A stretch of 64,000 nt of DNA, taken from assembly GCF_004295795.1 (NCBI RefSeq), contig NZ_SEBR01000010.1, forward strand, positions 90,720-154,719. Reading direction: 5' to 3'. Shown piece by piece: positions 20,115-29,815 of the stretch. The translations under genes and the position numbers were made by a program. Position 1 is the first letter of the stretch. The number at the start of each line of letters is the position of its first letter. Origin of the DNA: Flavobacterium sp. (GTDB lineage: Bacteria > Bacteroidota > Bacteroidia > Flavobacteriales > Flavobacteriaceae). The notes below the pieces were generated by a model that worked only from the letters and a program-made list of their open reading frames with translations, had not been told where the DNA came from and did not search any database.

Positions 20115-22112
20115 ATGACAGGCAACTCAGAATTCGGAAGCATTTCGTTCGACTTACCAAAAAATCAGTCGAATGTCATTAAGGTAATAGGAGTTGGAGG
20201 CGGCGGAAGCAATGCCATCAACCACATGTTTAAGCAGGGCATCAAAGGTGTTGACTTCATCGTTTGTAATACCGATTCCCAAGCGTTGGGGATGAGTCCG
20301 GTGCCGAACAAGATCCAGTTGGGTGTGAACCTGACGGAAGGTTTGGGCGCGGGCGCGAATCCCGAAGTTGGACAACAATCGGCAATCGAGTCTGTAGCCG
20401 ATATCGAAAAAATGCTCGACAGCAACACCAAAATGGTTTTCATCACGGCCGGAATGGGCGGTGGAACGGGAACGGGTGCGGCTCCGGTAATCGCTCAGTT
20501 GGCAAAGGAAAAAGACATTTTGACTGTCGGAATCGTGACGATCCCTTTCCAATTCGAAGGAAAAGTGCGTCAGGAACAAGCTTTGTTGGGCGTTGAGCGT
20601 CTGCGCAAGCAAGTCGATTCCTTGATCGTCATCAACAACAATAAACTGCGCGAAGTTTACGGAAATCTCGGTTTCAAGGCCGGATTCTCGAAAGCTGACG
20701 AAGTCTTGGCAACCGCATCCCGCGGAATCGCCGAGGTCATCACGCACCACTATACGCAAAACATCGACTTGAAAGATGCGAAAACCGTGTTGTCGAACTC
20801 CGGAACCGCTATTATGGGATCGGCTGTGGCAATGGGTGAAAACCGCGCAAAAGAAGGAATCGTTGCCGCTTTGGATTCTCCTCTTTTGAACGACAACAAA
20901 ATCGCCGGTGCGAAAAACGTCTTGCTTTTGATCGTATCGGGAACAAGTGAAATCACGATCGACGAGATTGGGGAAATCAACGATTACATCCAAGCCGAAG
21001 CGGGATATAACGCCAACATCATCATGGGTGTAGGCGAAGACGAGACTTTGGGCGAATCAATCGCCGTGACTATCATCGCGACAGGTTTCAACATTGACCA
21101 ACAAACGCAAATCGTAAATACAGAACCGAAGCGCATCATCCATTCACTCGATGGTGAGCAGAAAATGGAACACAATCTTTCCAAAGGAAATGTTCTGCCG
21201 TCTGTCGATTTTTTGAAAGTTGAGGAAAGCGCTCCTCAAAACTCCGTTGAAGAAGTTGCCCAAAAAGTCGTTTTTGAACTGACGGAAGAAGAACCGACGA
21301 TCGCTGCCGCGCCAATTGCGCCCGTAGCTCCGGTTTTCGTGCAAGAACCTTTCGTTCCTGTGACGCCATCAAGACCGGTTTTCGAGATGGATCTGGTTCC
21401 GACATCGGAATTCATCAAAAACCTCGATGTGACCTTTGAAGTGGTTTCTGCCGTGAAAGATTTCGATTTTTTCATGACGACTCCGGAAGTCAAGGAAATG
21501 AAAGTACAAGAGCCGATTTTCGTCCAAAAACAAGAACAGGCGGCCATCAGCTTCGATCTTCCGATCCAGACTTCGCCCGTTGTGAATGAAGAACGCGTTT
21601 TGTTCGAATTGACTCAGGAAACCCGCGATATCAAAGTGAACGATCCGGTTCAGGTTGTTCCGATGACCGAATTGAACGAAACGGGCATCGTGAAATATTC
21701 GCTTGAGGAATATATGGAAGTCGAGAAAAGCCTCGTGGATTCAAAACCGGTTGCGGTTGTCGCTCCGACAGAGCCAGAACTCGACATTCAGATGAAACAC
21801 GTGGAAACGCAAATCCCGACGTCGAACTTCTCATCGGCTTACGAAGAAGTCTCGCCTTTGGAAATGTCGATCGAGGAAACCTTGAAACACCGCGCCGACG
21901 AGAGAAGACGCAAGTTGAAAGAGTTCAACTACAAGTTCCACAACGCGAGAATCGACGAATTCGAAAAAGAGCCCGCTTACAAGCGTTCGGGCATCGACAT
22001 AAGCTCAAATCCTATCAACAATGCCAATTCGCGCATGTCGCTGGGAACCGATAGCAACGACGACATCCAGTTGCGATCGAACAACTCTTTTCTACACGAC
22101 AATGTAGACTAA
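20115..22112 (+). CDS. ftsZ: Cell division GTPase FtsZ
   Basis: GVGGGGSNAINHM, GMGGGTGTGAAPVIA; ATG at 20115 (MTGNSEFGSISFDLPKNQS) preferred over the upstream in-frame extension through the repeat. Confidence 0.96.
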   Translation: MTGNSEFGSISFDLPKNQSNVIKVIGVGGGGSNAINHMFKQGIKGVDFIVCNTDSQALGMSPVPNKIQLGVNLTEGLGAGANPEVGQQSAIESVADIEKMLDSNTKMVFITAGMGGGTGTGAAPVIAQLAKEKDILTVGIVTIPFQFEGKVRQEQALLGVERLRKQVDSLIVINNNKLREVYGNLGFKAGFSKADEVLATASRGIAEVITHHYTQNIDLKDAKTVLSNSGTAIMGSAVAMGENRAKEGIVAALDSPLLNDNKIAGAKNVLLLIVSGTSEITIDEIGEINDYIQAEAGYNANIIMGVGEDETLGESIAVTIIATGFNIDQQTQIVNTEPKRIIHSLDGEQKMEHNLSKGNVLPSVDFLKVEESAPQNSVEEVAQKVVFELTEEEPTIAAAPIAPVAPVFVQEPFVPVTPSRPVFEMDLVPTSEFIKNLDVTFEVVSAVKDFDFFMTTPEVKEMKVQEPIFVQKQEQAAISFDLPIQTSPVVNEERVLFELTQETRDIKVNDPVQVVPMTELNETGIVKYSLEEYMEVEKSLVDSKPVAVVAPTEPELDIQMKHVETQIPTSNFSSAYEEVSPLEMSIEETLKHRADERRRKLKEFNYKFHNARIDEFEKEPAYKRSGIDISSNPINNANSRMSLGTDSNDDIQLRSNNSFLHDNVD

Positions 22113-22133
22113 CCTAAACCATTTTTTCTTTGT

Positions 22134-22172
22134 AACCCGAAAATTCCACAAGAGTTTTCGGGTTATTTTTTT
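22134..22172 (+). terminator. Rho-independent terminator after ftsZ
   Basis: AACCCGAAAAttccacaagagTTTTCGGGTTATTTTTTT. Confidence 0.85.
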
Positions 22173-22200
22173 ACCTTCGCACGACTTAAAAAACCACGAC

Positions 22201-22650
22201 ATGAGTTTACAAGCCCAGATCAACGACGAAATCAAGAATGCGATGCGAGCCAAAGACACAGTGGCTTTGGAATCATTGCGCGCAGTAAAATCGGCAATCC
22301 TTTTGGCCCAGACCGAAAGCGGCGCCAAAGAAGATTTGAGCGAAGACGAAGAAATCAAGATCTTGCAGCGTTTGGTGAAACAGCGCAAAGACAGCGCGGC
22401 GATCTACATCCAACAAAACCGCGAAGACTTGGCACAACCCGAGATCGACCAAGCGGCGGTAATCGAGAAGTTCCTTCCGGCGCAATTGTCAGAACGGGAA
22501 ATCGAGGTGATCGTGGAAGGTATCATTTCTGAAGGAAATCTTTCTGGAATGGCAAACATGGGCAAAGTCATGGGCTTGGCTTCTCAGAAAATGGCCGGGC
22601 AAGCTGATGGGAAGACCATTTCGCTTGTTGTGAAGCGTCTTTTGGCGTAA
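22201..22650 (+). CDS. GatB/YqeY domain protein
   Basis: 149 aa YqeY-like sequence (MRAKDTVALESLRAVKSAI...; MGKVMGLASQKMAGQADGKTIS). Confidence 0.9.
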   Translation: MSLQAQINDEIKNAMRAKDTVALESLRAVKSAILLAQTESGAKEDLSEDEEIKILQRLVKQRKDSAAIYIQQNREDLAQPEIDQAAVIEKFLPAQLSEREIEVIVEGIISEGNLSGMANMGKVMGLASQKMAGQADGKTISLVVKRLLA

Positions 22651-22684
22651 GCTACCACAAGGTCAAGGTGTCCAAAAAAATATC

Positions 22685-22756
22685 GGTCCCGTAGTTCAAC
22701 GGATAGAATGTCAGATTCCGGTTCTGATGATGGAGGTTCGAGTCCTCTCGGGATCA
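22685..22756 (+). tRNA. tRNA-Arg (anticodon CCG)
   Basis: Acceptor GGTCCCG/CGGGATC, anticodon stem TCAGA/TCTGA with loop TTCCGGT, T-arm GAGG TTCGAGT CCTC. Confidence 0.93.
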
Positions 22757-22874
22757 CGAATGAGTAGAAAAGCCAAATGGAAAAACGCAAGCTCCGCTTG
22801 AACGTTTTTCCATTTGGCTTTTCTACTTTGACAGCGGAGCTGTCAAGGACCGCGCGTAGCGCAGTCCTCATTCG
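22757..22874. repeat. Cloverleaf-like palindromic element immediately 3' of tRNA-Arg
   Basis: Outer arms CGAATGAG...CTCATTCG; inside, a 23-bp perfect hairpin (TAGAAAAGCCAAATGGAAAAACG), TTGACAGC-gga-GCTGTCAA, and AGGAC-c-GCGC-gta-GCGC-a-GTCCT. Confidence 0.88.
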
Positions 22875-23035
22875 GGATTCCGATGGGGGTTGTTAGCGAA
22901 ACTATCTACTTATGATTTGCGTCTATGTATTGCCTAGTTACTTTAATGGTTGTTACCTTTATTTAACTTAAGCGAGTAGATAAAAATATGGCTGTTCCGA
23001 TCGCGGCATAGGCTGTAAGCACCACTACAAGAAAT

Positions 23036-24904
23036 TTAATTAATAATCTCAATTTCTTCTTCACTAAACCAACCCAATCTAAGTAAATTGGCTTTAAACT
23101 GCTCCGGACTATCAGTGTACGCAACTATCGCTAAACTCTCTTTTGCTCTACTGCATGCCACATAAAAAAGACGGGATGTGCGATCAATCCCGGTTTCTTT
23201 TCCTGATGCCATATTTTCGTCATCGCCTTTTGTAAGTGCTTTTATGCCGAATAACTTGTCGTAACTGAACATAAAACCTTTAGATTGTTCGTCATCAATT
23301 ACTACCAAAACTCTATCGAACTCTAAGCCTTTAACTCCTTGATGAGTTCCAAAATTTGAATTGTCCGATATGTATTCATTATAATTTATTATTTCATTGA
23401 AATTTGCATTTACTGCAATGTCCCATGCTAATAATGTTTCGTCGTCATCGTCTTTATGTTCTTCTTCACCGGAACTTCTCCTTCGTTGAATAGATATTTG
23501 CAATTCGTGTGGCAGCAGGAATATTTGTGAAGTACTAACTTCTAAAAGGATGTCAATTATCTTTGGTTCCTTATCATCTTCCCATAGTCTTAATAAACCT
23601 TCAACACCAATATTAGCCTTGGTTAAAATATCTTTGGGGTCGAAGTCTTCCCGTATATTACTTTTGTCAAATAAGGGTGAGTATTGTTTTACAATATTCG
23701 ATACCTCAAATTTGTTGCCCGCTTTGTTTGCATTATATAAAGGCAATATTATTTTTATCAAAAAATTGAGAGAGGGCGAACTTCCATCTAATAGACCCTG
23801 TTTAAGCCTGTCAACTTGATATAAAGGACTGAAAAAAGTAGCAAAACCCTTGCGCGTCGCCGCCATATGATGCTCTAAAGTTAGACTCTTGACAGAATGT
23901 GTATTCTCCCATTCAACGTCTGCGGTGAGTACACCCATTCTATTTTTCGCTGTATTTTCAGCAACTTGTCTCTCTAATTCATTTCGGGCGATAAAGAATC
24001 TTACATGTCCTCCAGAATTTTCTACGCGAGCCAACTGTTGTTGACCGTCGATATCTTTTCTAATTTTATTGTTTAATTCAATAATTCTCGATTTTGATCT
24101 ATGGTTCATTTTTTTTACAGGTCGTAGCCAGTCCTCCGGCAGTTCATCTCCAAGTTTTTCTTTGCCATCACTATATATACGTTGCATAGTGTCACCAAAC
24201 AAACCTAGTAAAAATGATTTTTTGTATATGGATTGGGTTTTGAAAAGAGCCTCAATCAACTCTTTTTTAGTGTCTTGACTTTCATCGATAAAAATAATTG
24301 GATATTGGTTTACTAAAACCTGCCTAAACAATTGCTTTGAATCTAAAAAGCTACAAGCGATTGATATCACTTCGGAGTGGTTTAACGACGCTTTGGTGTA
24401 ATTGTCGCCATTGGGATTATACACAAACTTACTTATCGATGGCAGTGCGAGTAATCGCTTACTCTTAGACTCTAATTTTTTTCTATTAGATATGGCCGTC
24501 TTGTTATTAGGGTCTCTAGCCTTTGATAGTTTGTCCTCTAGCTCTTTTATCGACTCTTTTGTGTTTTTATCCACCCATTTTTTTATATCTGCAGTAAAGT
24601 TTTTAATCAACGCCCAACAAAAACTGTGTATCGTACTTACTTCAAAAATTGTATCGTAGGAGAGTCTGTGATTAATCTCGTCGGCGGCAGCATTTGTGTA
24701 TGTTATTATCGCAATTTTTCTATTATTTAGTTTATACTCGTGTCCAAAATCCGTCTTGAACCTGGTTAAAACGTTAACCAATGTGCGAGTTTTCCCAGAG
24801 CCTGCGCCCGCAAATAGGAAGAAACTTTTCGGATGTCTAGGATTGATACATCTAAAAATGTCTTCGTCGACTTGGAGGTCAATATCGTTATCTTTAGCTA
24901 TCAT
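23036..24904 (-). CDS. UvrD/PcrA-like helicase, Gabija GajB-like
   Basis: FAGAGSGKTRTL Walker A; IFIDESQDT; GVKGLEFDRVLVV; RLFYVACSRAKESL; 5 bp downstream of the GajA-like ORF. Confidence 0.83.
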   Translation of the reverse strand: MIAKDNDIDLQVDEDIFRCINPRHPKSFFLFAGAGSGKTRTLVNVLTRFKTDFGHEYKLNNRKIAIITYTNAAADEINHRLSYDTIFEVSTIHSFCWALIKNFTADIKKWVDKNTKESIKELEDKLSKARDPNNKTAISNRKKLESKSKRLLALPSISKFVYNPNGDNYTKASLNHSEVISIACSFLDSKQLFRQVLVNQYPIIFIDESQDTKKELIEALFKTQSIYKKSFLLGLFGDTMQRIYSDGKEKLGDELPEDWLRPVKKMNHRSKSRIIELNNKIRKDIDGQQQLARVENSGGHVRFFIARNELERQVAENTAKNRMGVLTADVEWENTHSVKSLTLEHHMAATRKGFATFFSPLYQVDRLKQGLLDGSSPSLNFLIKIILPLYNANKAGNKFEVSNIVKQYSPLFDKSNIREDFDPKDILTKANIGVEGLLRLWEDDKEPKIIDILLEVSTSQIFLLPHELQISIQRRRSSGEEEHKDDDDETLLAWDIAVNANFNEIINYNEYISDNSNFGTHQGVKGLEFDRVLVVIDDEQSKGFMFSYDKLFGIKALTKGDDENMASGKETGIDRTSRLFYVACSRAKESLAIVAYTDSPEQFKANLLRLGWFSEEEIEIIN

Positions 24905-24909
24905 TTTGA

Positions 24910-27096
24910 TTAACTCTCGAGTTTGACAATGTTTTTGACAGGTTTCAGCGCACTTTCCATCCAATTTAATCCCTCTCTAATATATTCTGGTACTATCAAC
25001 TCTTCCGGAGCTTCAAAATATAAAACATCGAGTGCAAATTCGGCTTTTTTTATACCGTCACTATTAATAGCGGCATAGGCCTTTTTAGCAACGCTGGTTA
25101 AATCAGGCTCTTTTGAAGCTTGAACCATTTTTTTCAGTAAACCTGCCGTGGCAGTAATCAATTTAAACTTTTCAGTATTTTCTAAAACTAATGCATCTTC
25201 GAATGTGTACGGATATACTTTGACACCTGATAGGTTTAGCTCTGTCTGATAGGCGACTCTGATGGGATAATTTTTCAACAGTTTTTCTTCGAATTTTAGT
25301 TTGACGAGCTTGTCAACTTCTATCATTTTCGGGTTCCATTTTTTTAATGTGTCGTTATTCGTAACTTGGTCTGAATATAATTTTGGTTGACATTTTCTGA
25401 ATTTATCTTTTGGCGGATCTTGCGAAGTATCAGAGAATTTTTCCTGGGAATCTAAATCTGTAATTATCAATGTAATTAGTCCAAGCTTTTCGAGTAGCGG
25501 TTTTAATCTATGTGCATGACTTCCCCCAATCTCTAAAATTGTTACGTAACAACTATCGAGAATTTTGTGATGATTTTTGATAAAATGAGGTAGAAGCATT
25601 CTTTCGGCAGGGCCTTCAACTAGAATTGCTGCATCTGCGAAAAACAAATCATTGTGGGTTGTGTTTAAATATCTTGTAACAAATTTCTCAGTTTCTTTTT
25701 CATCTGACAGTTTTGAATTAAATACTGACCTTATACTTAAAACCTCAGACGTGGGCGTGACGTTTTTGTTGATGTCTCTCTTAAAGTATCTTAGGCTTTC
25801 AAATTTTTGATGAGCGATGTAACTTGAGTGGGTGCTGATTACAAGCTGCGTAGTAAAATCTTTTCTAATCCCTAAATTTTTATGAGATCTTAAGATTTCG
25901 TATGCTTTTTTTATAAAAACTTGTTGCACCTGTGCGTGAAGGTGGGCTTCGGGCTCTTCCACCAAAACTAAATGTATTGGTTCAATGGCATTATCCTTTC
26001 CCGTAATGTTTTTGCCTTCCATCATCCACTCATCACGGTATCGGATTAGCTTAAAAACAATAGAGATTAAATTTTGATAACCTAAACCGTTATATTTTTC
26101 TGGTAATGTAAGACCTTCTGCCAGATTGTATCTTACGGCGGACTCATGATCCAAGCCGTCAGTTGCTTTTATAAGAGACGATAGCGTTATTTGAGGATTG
26201 CCAAATCCGGGGTAATTTAAGTCACCTAATTCTTTAAGAGGTGCTTTAAAACTTGATGTCAAATTATTGTCGAACGTAATTTGTGCTTCATTTAGCTTTT
26301 CAAGCGCTTCTAAATCTTTTTCATTAGGTTCGATGGACGGGTTTAAATGTTTGTCATAATACGAGCGAAGTTGCGAGGACAATGACTTTGCATCCTTAGA
26401 TGCCGGACTATCTGAATTAGCATCGCTGAAGCCACGCTGAGCATTTATTGTATGAATTTTTATCAAACCGTTTAAAGGATTCCCTTCGAGTGCTGCACTA
26501 TGCTCCGATAGTACTTGATCTTCATTCCACTTGTCGGGATCAAGTAAAAATGATTTTATCTCAAACAATGTATTTATCTTCTTTTCACAAAATTGCCAAA
26601 AACTTACAGGCCAAAGTTCTACAGCTCTGCCTGATTTCGCTTTTAAATCTTTTACCTTTTTTCTTGCGAGAATATATTCTTCAATTAACGTCTTGAGATT
26701 TCGAGGTAGTAAAACTAATCTCAGACCCAATAAACCGCCTTTCCAGTCGAGTGACGGTATAAGGTGACTTACATATCGTAATTCTGAAATATCTACTTTA
26801 AACCATAAATCTAATGATGGAAGGTGAGGTTCGAGTAGTTTATCAATTCCAGCTTCATCATTTAAGGTCTCATTTATCACCCACTCCTCAGCAACCTTAT
26901 CTAGTTCCTTCCAGTTCGTGATTGTGAAATCCTGGGTTTTAAAATCCTTTTTTTCTAAAAAAATTATTAACGCGTCCATAGCGGTTGTTTTTCCGCTATT
27001 ATTTGCTCCAACAAATATAGTTTCCTCTTCTGAAAACTCAATTTTACAATTTTTTAGTTTTCTGAAATTTTTTATTCTTACGAAATCAATTTTCAT
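24910..27096 (-). CDS. OLD-family ATP-dependent endonuclease (ABC-type ATPase + TOPRIM), Gabija GajA-like
   Basis: GANNSGKTTAMDAL Walker A; LVLVEEPEAHLHAQVQQ; VISTHSSYIAH; TOPRIM-like ILVEGPAERMLLP ... LIITDLDS. Confidence 0.83.
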   Translation of the reverse strand: MKIDFVRIKNFRKLKNCKIEFSEEETIFVGANNSGKTTAMDALIIFLEKKDFKTQDFTITNWKELDKVAEEWVINETLNDEAGIDKLLEPHLPSLDLWFKVDISELRYVSHLIPSLDWKGGLLGLRLVLLPRNLKTLIEEYILARKKVKDLKAKSGRAVELWPVSFWQFCEKKINTLFEIKSFLLDPDKWNEDQVLSEHSAALEGNPLNGLIKIHTINAQRGFSDANSDSPASKDAKSLSSQLRSYYDKHLNPSIEPNEKDLEALEKLNEAQITFDNNLTSSFKAPLKELGDLNYPGFGNPQITLSSLIKATDGLDHESAVRYNLAEGLTLPEKYNGLGYQNLISIVFKLIRYRDEWMMEGKNITGKDNAIEPIHLVLVEEPEAHLHAQVQQVFIKKAYEILRSHKNLGIRKDFTTQLVISTHSSYIAHQKFESLRYFKRDINKNVTPTSEVLSIRSVFNSKLSDEKETEKFVTRYLNTTHNDLFFADAAILVEGPAERMLLPHFIKNHHKILDSCYVTILEIGGSHAHRLKPLLEKLGLITLIITDLDSQEKFSDTSQDPPKDKFRKCQPKLYSDQVTNNDTLKKWNPKMIEVDKLVKLKFEEKLLKNYPIRVAYQTELNLSGVKVYPYTFEDALVLENTEKFKLITATAGLLKKMVQASKEPDLTSVAKKAYAAINSDGIKKAEFALDVLYFEAPEELIVPEYIREGLNWMESALKPVKNIVKLES

Positions 27097-27245
27097 ATCT
27101 GTTTTTTTATAATGCGCGTTATAGAACTGCCACCACAGCCGTTCATATGGTGCGCAAATTCTCGAATCAATCTGCGAACAGATTGTCCTATAACAAAATT
27201 TAATCTATGATGCTAGTTTACGAATTGACAAAGCGCCTGGATCAC

Positions 27246-27662
27246 TCACCTCCCCAACAACCTCTCCATCAAAACCAACTTCTCCCGCTCAGCCTCCAAC
27301 AACCGCTCATAAAGCCGCTTATTCTCCTCAAACAACTCCAAAACCTTATCCAAAGGATTAAAATTACAAACAGCACCAGTACCAAATGCCACCTGAGTAT
27401 TTGTAAACTCATTATCCGTAATGGTATTGAAGAAGTTAAAGATTGCTTCCTCGGTAAATGCCTTTATCGCCTCAGCACTAACCCCAAGCGCCTCCGCGAC
27501 ATCCGCCAACCGCTTCTCATCCACCTCAGCACTATTCTCCAAAATAGAAATACTCTGCTGACTCATGCCCAAAGCCTGGGCAAGCGCCTCTTGTTTCATG
27601 CCGCGCAATTCGCGAATACGGGAAATTTTTCGTCCGATGTGGGGTTTTGCAGGAGTTTCCAT
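27246..27662 (-). CDS. XRE-family HTH regulator with C-terminal coiled coil
   Basis: ISRIRELRGMKQEALAQALGMSQQSISILENS HTH; C-terminal heptad-like EENKRLYERLLEAEREKLVLMERLL. Confidence 0.85.
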   Translation of the reverse strand: METPAKPHIGRKISRIRELRGMKQEALAQALGMSQQSISILENSAEVDEKRLADVAEALGVSAEAIKAFTEEAIFNFFNTITDNEFTNTQVAFGTGAVCNFNPLDKVLELFEENKRLYERLLEAEREKLVLMERLLGR

Positions 27663-27740
27663 AGGTAAATGTTTGTTTTGTAAATATAGGGATTTTAAGG
27701 ATTGACGATTATAATGCGAAAATACCGAACTAGCTATTGT

Positions 27741-28538
27741 TTAATATCTAGTGAGATCTAGATAACCATTTGTATTCCAGTAAATTTTATAGCGCTCGTT
27801 TGGGGTAATCTTGTAGGCTACTGATTTTCTTAGCGTAGTGATTTTAAAGTAAAGTTCCGCAACACTTACAAGATGACTGAATTTATAGCCATTTCTTAAC
27901 TGAATTTCCTCCCAATTTATATTGTCGGTACTAATCAAATATCTTACTTCTTTGTCAGTCGTATTGCTTATAGGATAAGAGTATTTATAGTTGGCGCTTA
28001 AAGATTGGTCTACTAATGCAACAATCTCTAATCTTACATTCAATCCCTGCATAGCGTTGTTGTTTCTAAAACCAAAATATACTTTCCTGCCAATACACTC
28101 TTGACTGGCGAAACAGCAACTTACCCGATTCAACATACTTTTACATAAAGACCAATGTCCATCTCTTTTGTTTAGAAAATTATTAGCATCGACTACATTG
28201 TCAAAGATAAATGCATCGACTGAGTTATTATCGCCATTTTTAATGGCATACTTTGCAAATGAGCTTGTCAGCGAGATATTTGTGGAGCCGATTGTTTGCA
28301 ATAAATCAAACAAAGAATTCGATAAAGCGTTTGAACCCTTTGGAGTAACCGAAATCCGATAAATATAGCCTTTGGTTTTTTCAGGTAAAGTTATTTCCGC
28401 GGTATTTCTTGTGTGGCCATTTATTGCAGAAACAGAATTTACCGTGAGAGTTTCATCAGTTACTTGGATAAGTTCTTGCGAAAATATTTTACTACAAATT
28501 AGGAATAGGAATACAAGCTGAAAGTAGAAATTTCTCAT
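27741..28538 (-). CDS. Hypothetical secreted protein
   Basis: Signal peptide MRNFYFQLVFLFLICSKIFSQ; no recognised domain. Confidence 0.6.
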   Translation of the reverse strand: MRNFYFQLVFLFLICSKIFSQELIQVTDETLTVNSVSAINGHTRNTAEITLPEKTKGYIYRISVTPKGSNALSNSLFDLLQTIGSTNISLTSSFAKYAIKNGDNNSVDAFIFDNVVDANNFLNKRDGHWSLCKSMLNRVSCCFASQECIGRKVYFGFRNNNAMQGLNVRLEIVALVDQSLSANYKYSYPISNTTDKEVRYLISTDNINWEEIQLRNGYKFSHLVSVAELYFKITTLRKSVAYKITPNERYKIYWNTNGYLDLTRY

Positions 28539-28754
28539 ATGCTGGTGTAGGGTTTTCTTACTTTGTGGATGAATAAAAGTTTCGACCATAGTCCGAAATA
28601 TATTTCATGAGTTGGCCAAATACCAGAATCTTACCTGAAGCCGTTTTTGACTTTGGGATAGGAGCACGCTGACTACTTATGTTTCTCTCAATTAGCCAAC
28701 GCAAAGCGCACATAAATACAAAATCTCGGACACGGTATGATTTTAGAATAGAAA

Positions 28755-29036
28755 TTATTTATTCCATTGCTTTTTGACAAATTCTAGCAGTTTATCGCGC
28801 ATCACAATGTCACTTGCTTCTTTAAGCCTGATGATTTTCTCGACTTTCTGAAAGCTCGACTTTTGTGTAAGATCGTGCTTCTTCATAAATTCCTTAATGA
28901 AGTGTACCACCTCATATTGTTCTCTTTTATTGACTCTCTCCCTGTCTCTTGCGGCCGTGTAATTCGGATCGTCGCCCGGGGTCGTCGTGTTTTCATAATC
29001 TTGATTGACAAGATCAGATTCATCGAAATCTACCAT
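28755..29036 (-). CDS. Hypothetical protein (93 aa)
   Basis: Plausible charged ORF, no recognised domain. Confidence 0.45.
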   Translation of the reverse strand: MVDFDESDLVNQDYENTTTPGDDPNYTAARDRERVNKREQYEVVHFIKEFMKKHDLTQKSSFQKVEKIIRLKEASDIVMRDKLLEFVKKQWNK

Positions 29037-29240
29037 AGTTCAAATTTTATTTTTCCAATATTAACCCAATAATTACTAGTAGCGTTACGGAAATCCGTAA
29101 CTGGTAGTTCGTAATGAATTATTTAAGATAATTTCCAAACAAGGTTCGAGGACAACAAAAGTGAATTAATCCGAATGACTATTGTAAAGTCTCAGTTCTG
29201 GCTTGTTGCCTAGTCACAAAATCAGGATTTTCAAAAATGG

Positions 29241-29265
29241 TGTCGAACTTTTTGGGTGCAGTTCA
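29241..29265 (-). mobile_element. Solo IS3-type terminal inverted repeat
   Basis: TGTCGAACTTTTTGGGTGCAGTTCA is the reverse complement (24/25) of the IS end at 63885-63909; no transposase nearby. Confidence 0.75.
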
Positions 29266-29815
29266 AAAATGTGTGAAAAGCATAAAATCCTAAAACTCAC
29301 ACAAAGTCTACCAAGAAAGTTCGGAGAGCAAAAAGCCAATAAAAGCAAGTGCGAAAAATGTCCGCATGAAAGCAACGGCTTATAAGAATTCGACGACTTA
29401 GGAAATCGAAAAATGGCGGGTTTCAAAGAAAGACTTCCGGTCTCGAAAAAGCCGCTGAGCGAAAGGAATTAGGAAAGAATTTCTGACGCAGCCTTTACTC
29501 CACGACGGCCAAAAAGAAATACACCAATGAAAGCGCAAATGAAACCAAGCCCAGAATCAGACAAGATGTATTTAAATCGGGGCCCGAAACTGAAAAAGCG
29601 AGTCCAGACAAAACAAAGCCCGATGCAAATGTGATCGCTGATATTTTTAAGTATTTATTCTTTCTGCTGTTTGGCTTCATTTTTTCCTAACTGTGTTCAA
29701 GTGCCATGAATTGTTTTTGACCATGTCCATTGGAATAAGTCTTGTCCGTAACAACGGTTGCCGTAATCAGCGGGCTGTTGGTGTGACTCAATTAAGGTCA
29801 ACAAGAATCAAAACG

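Noticed and set aside
19018-20160. 380-aa minus-strand ORF antisense to ftsA/ftsZ junction
   Set aside because: Antisense to strongly supported ftsA; composition driven by the repeat.
22584-22871. 95-aa minus-strand ORF across the tRNA-Arg
   Set aside because: Antisense to a clear tRNA and to the palindromic element; spurious.
27117-27195. Possible integron attC site (GTTATAG...CTATAAC)
   Set aside because: The core orientation is opposite to attC (would need RYYYAAC...GTTRRRY) and there is no integrase or cassette array.
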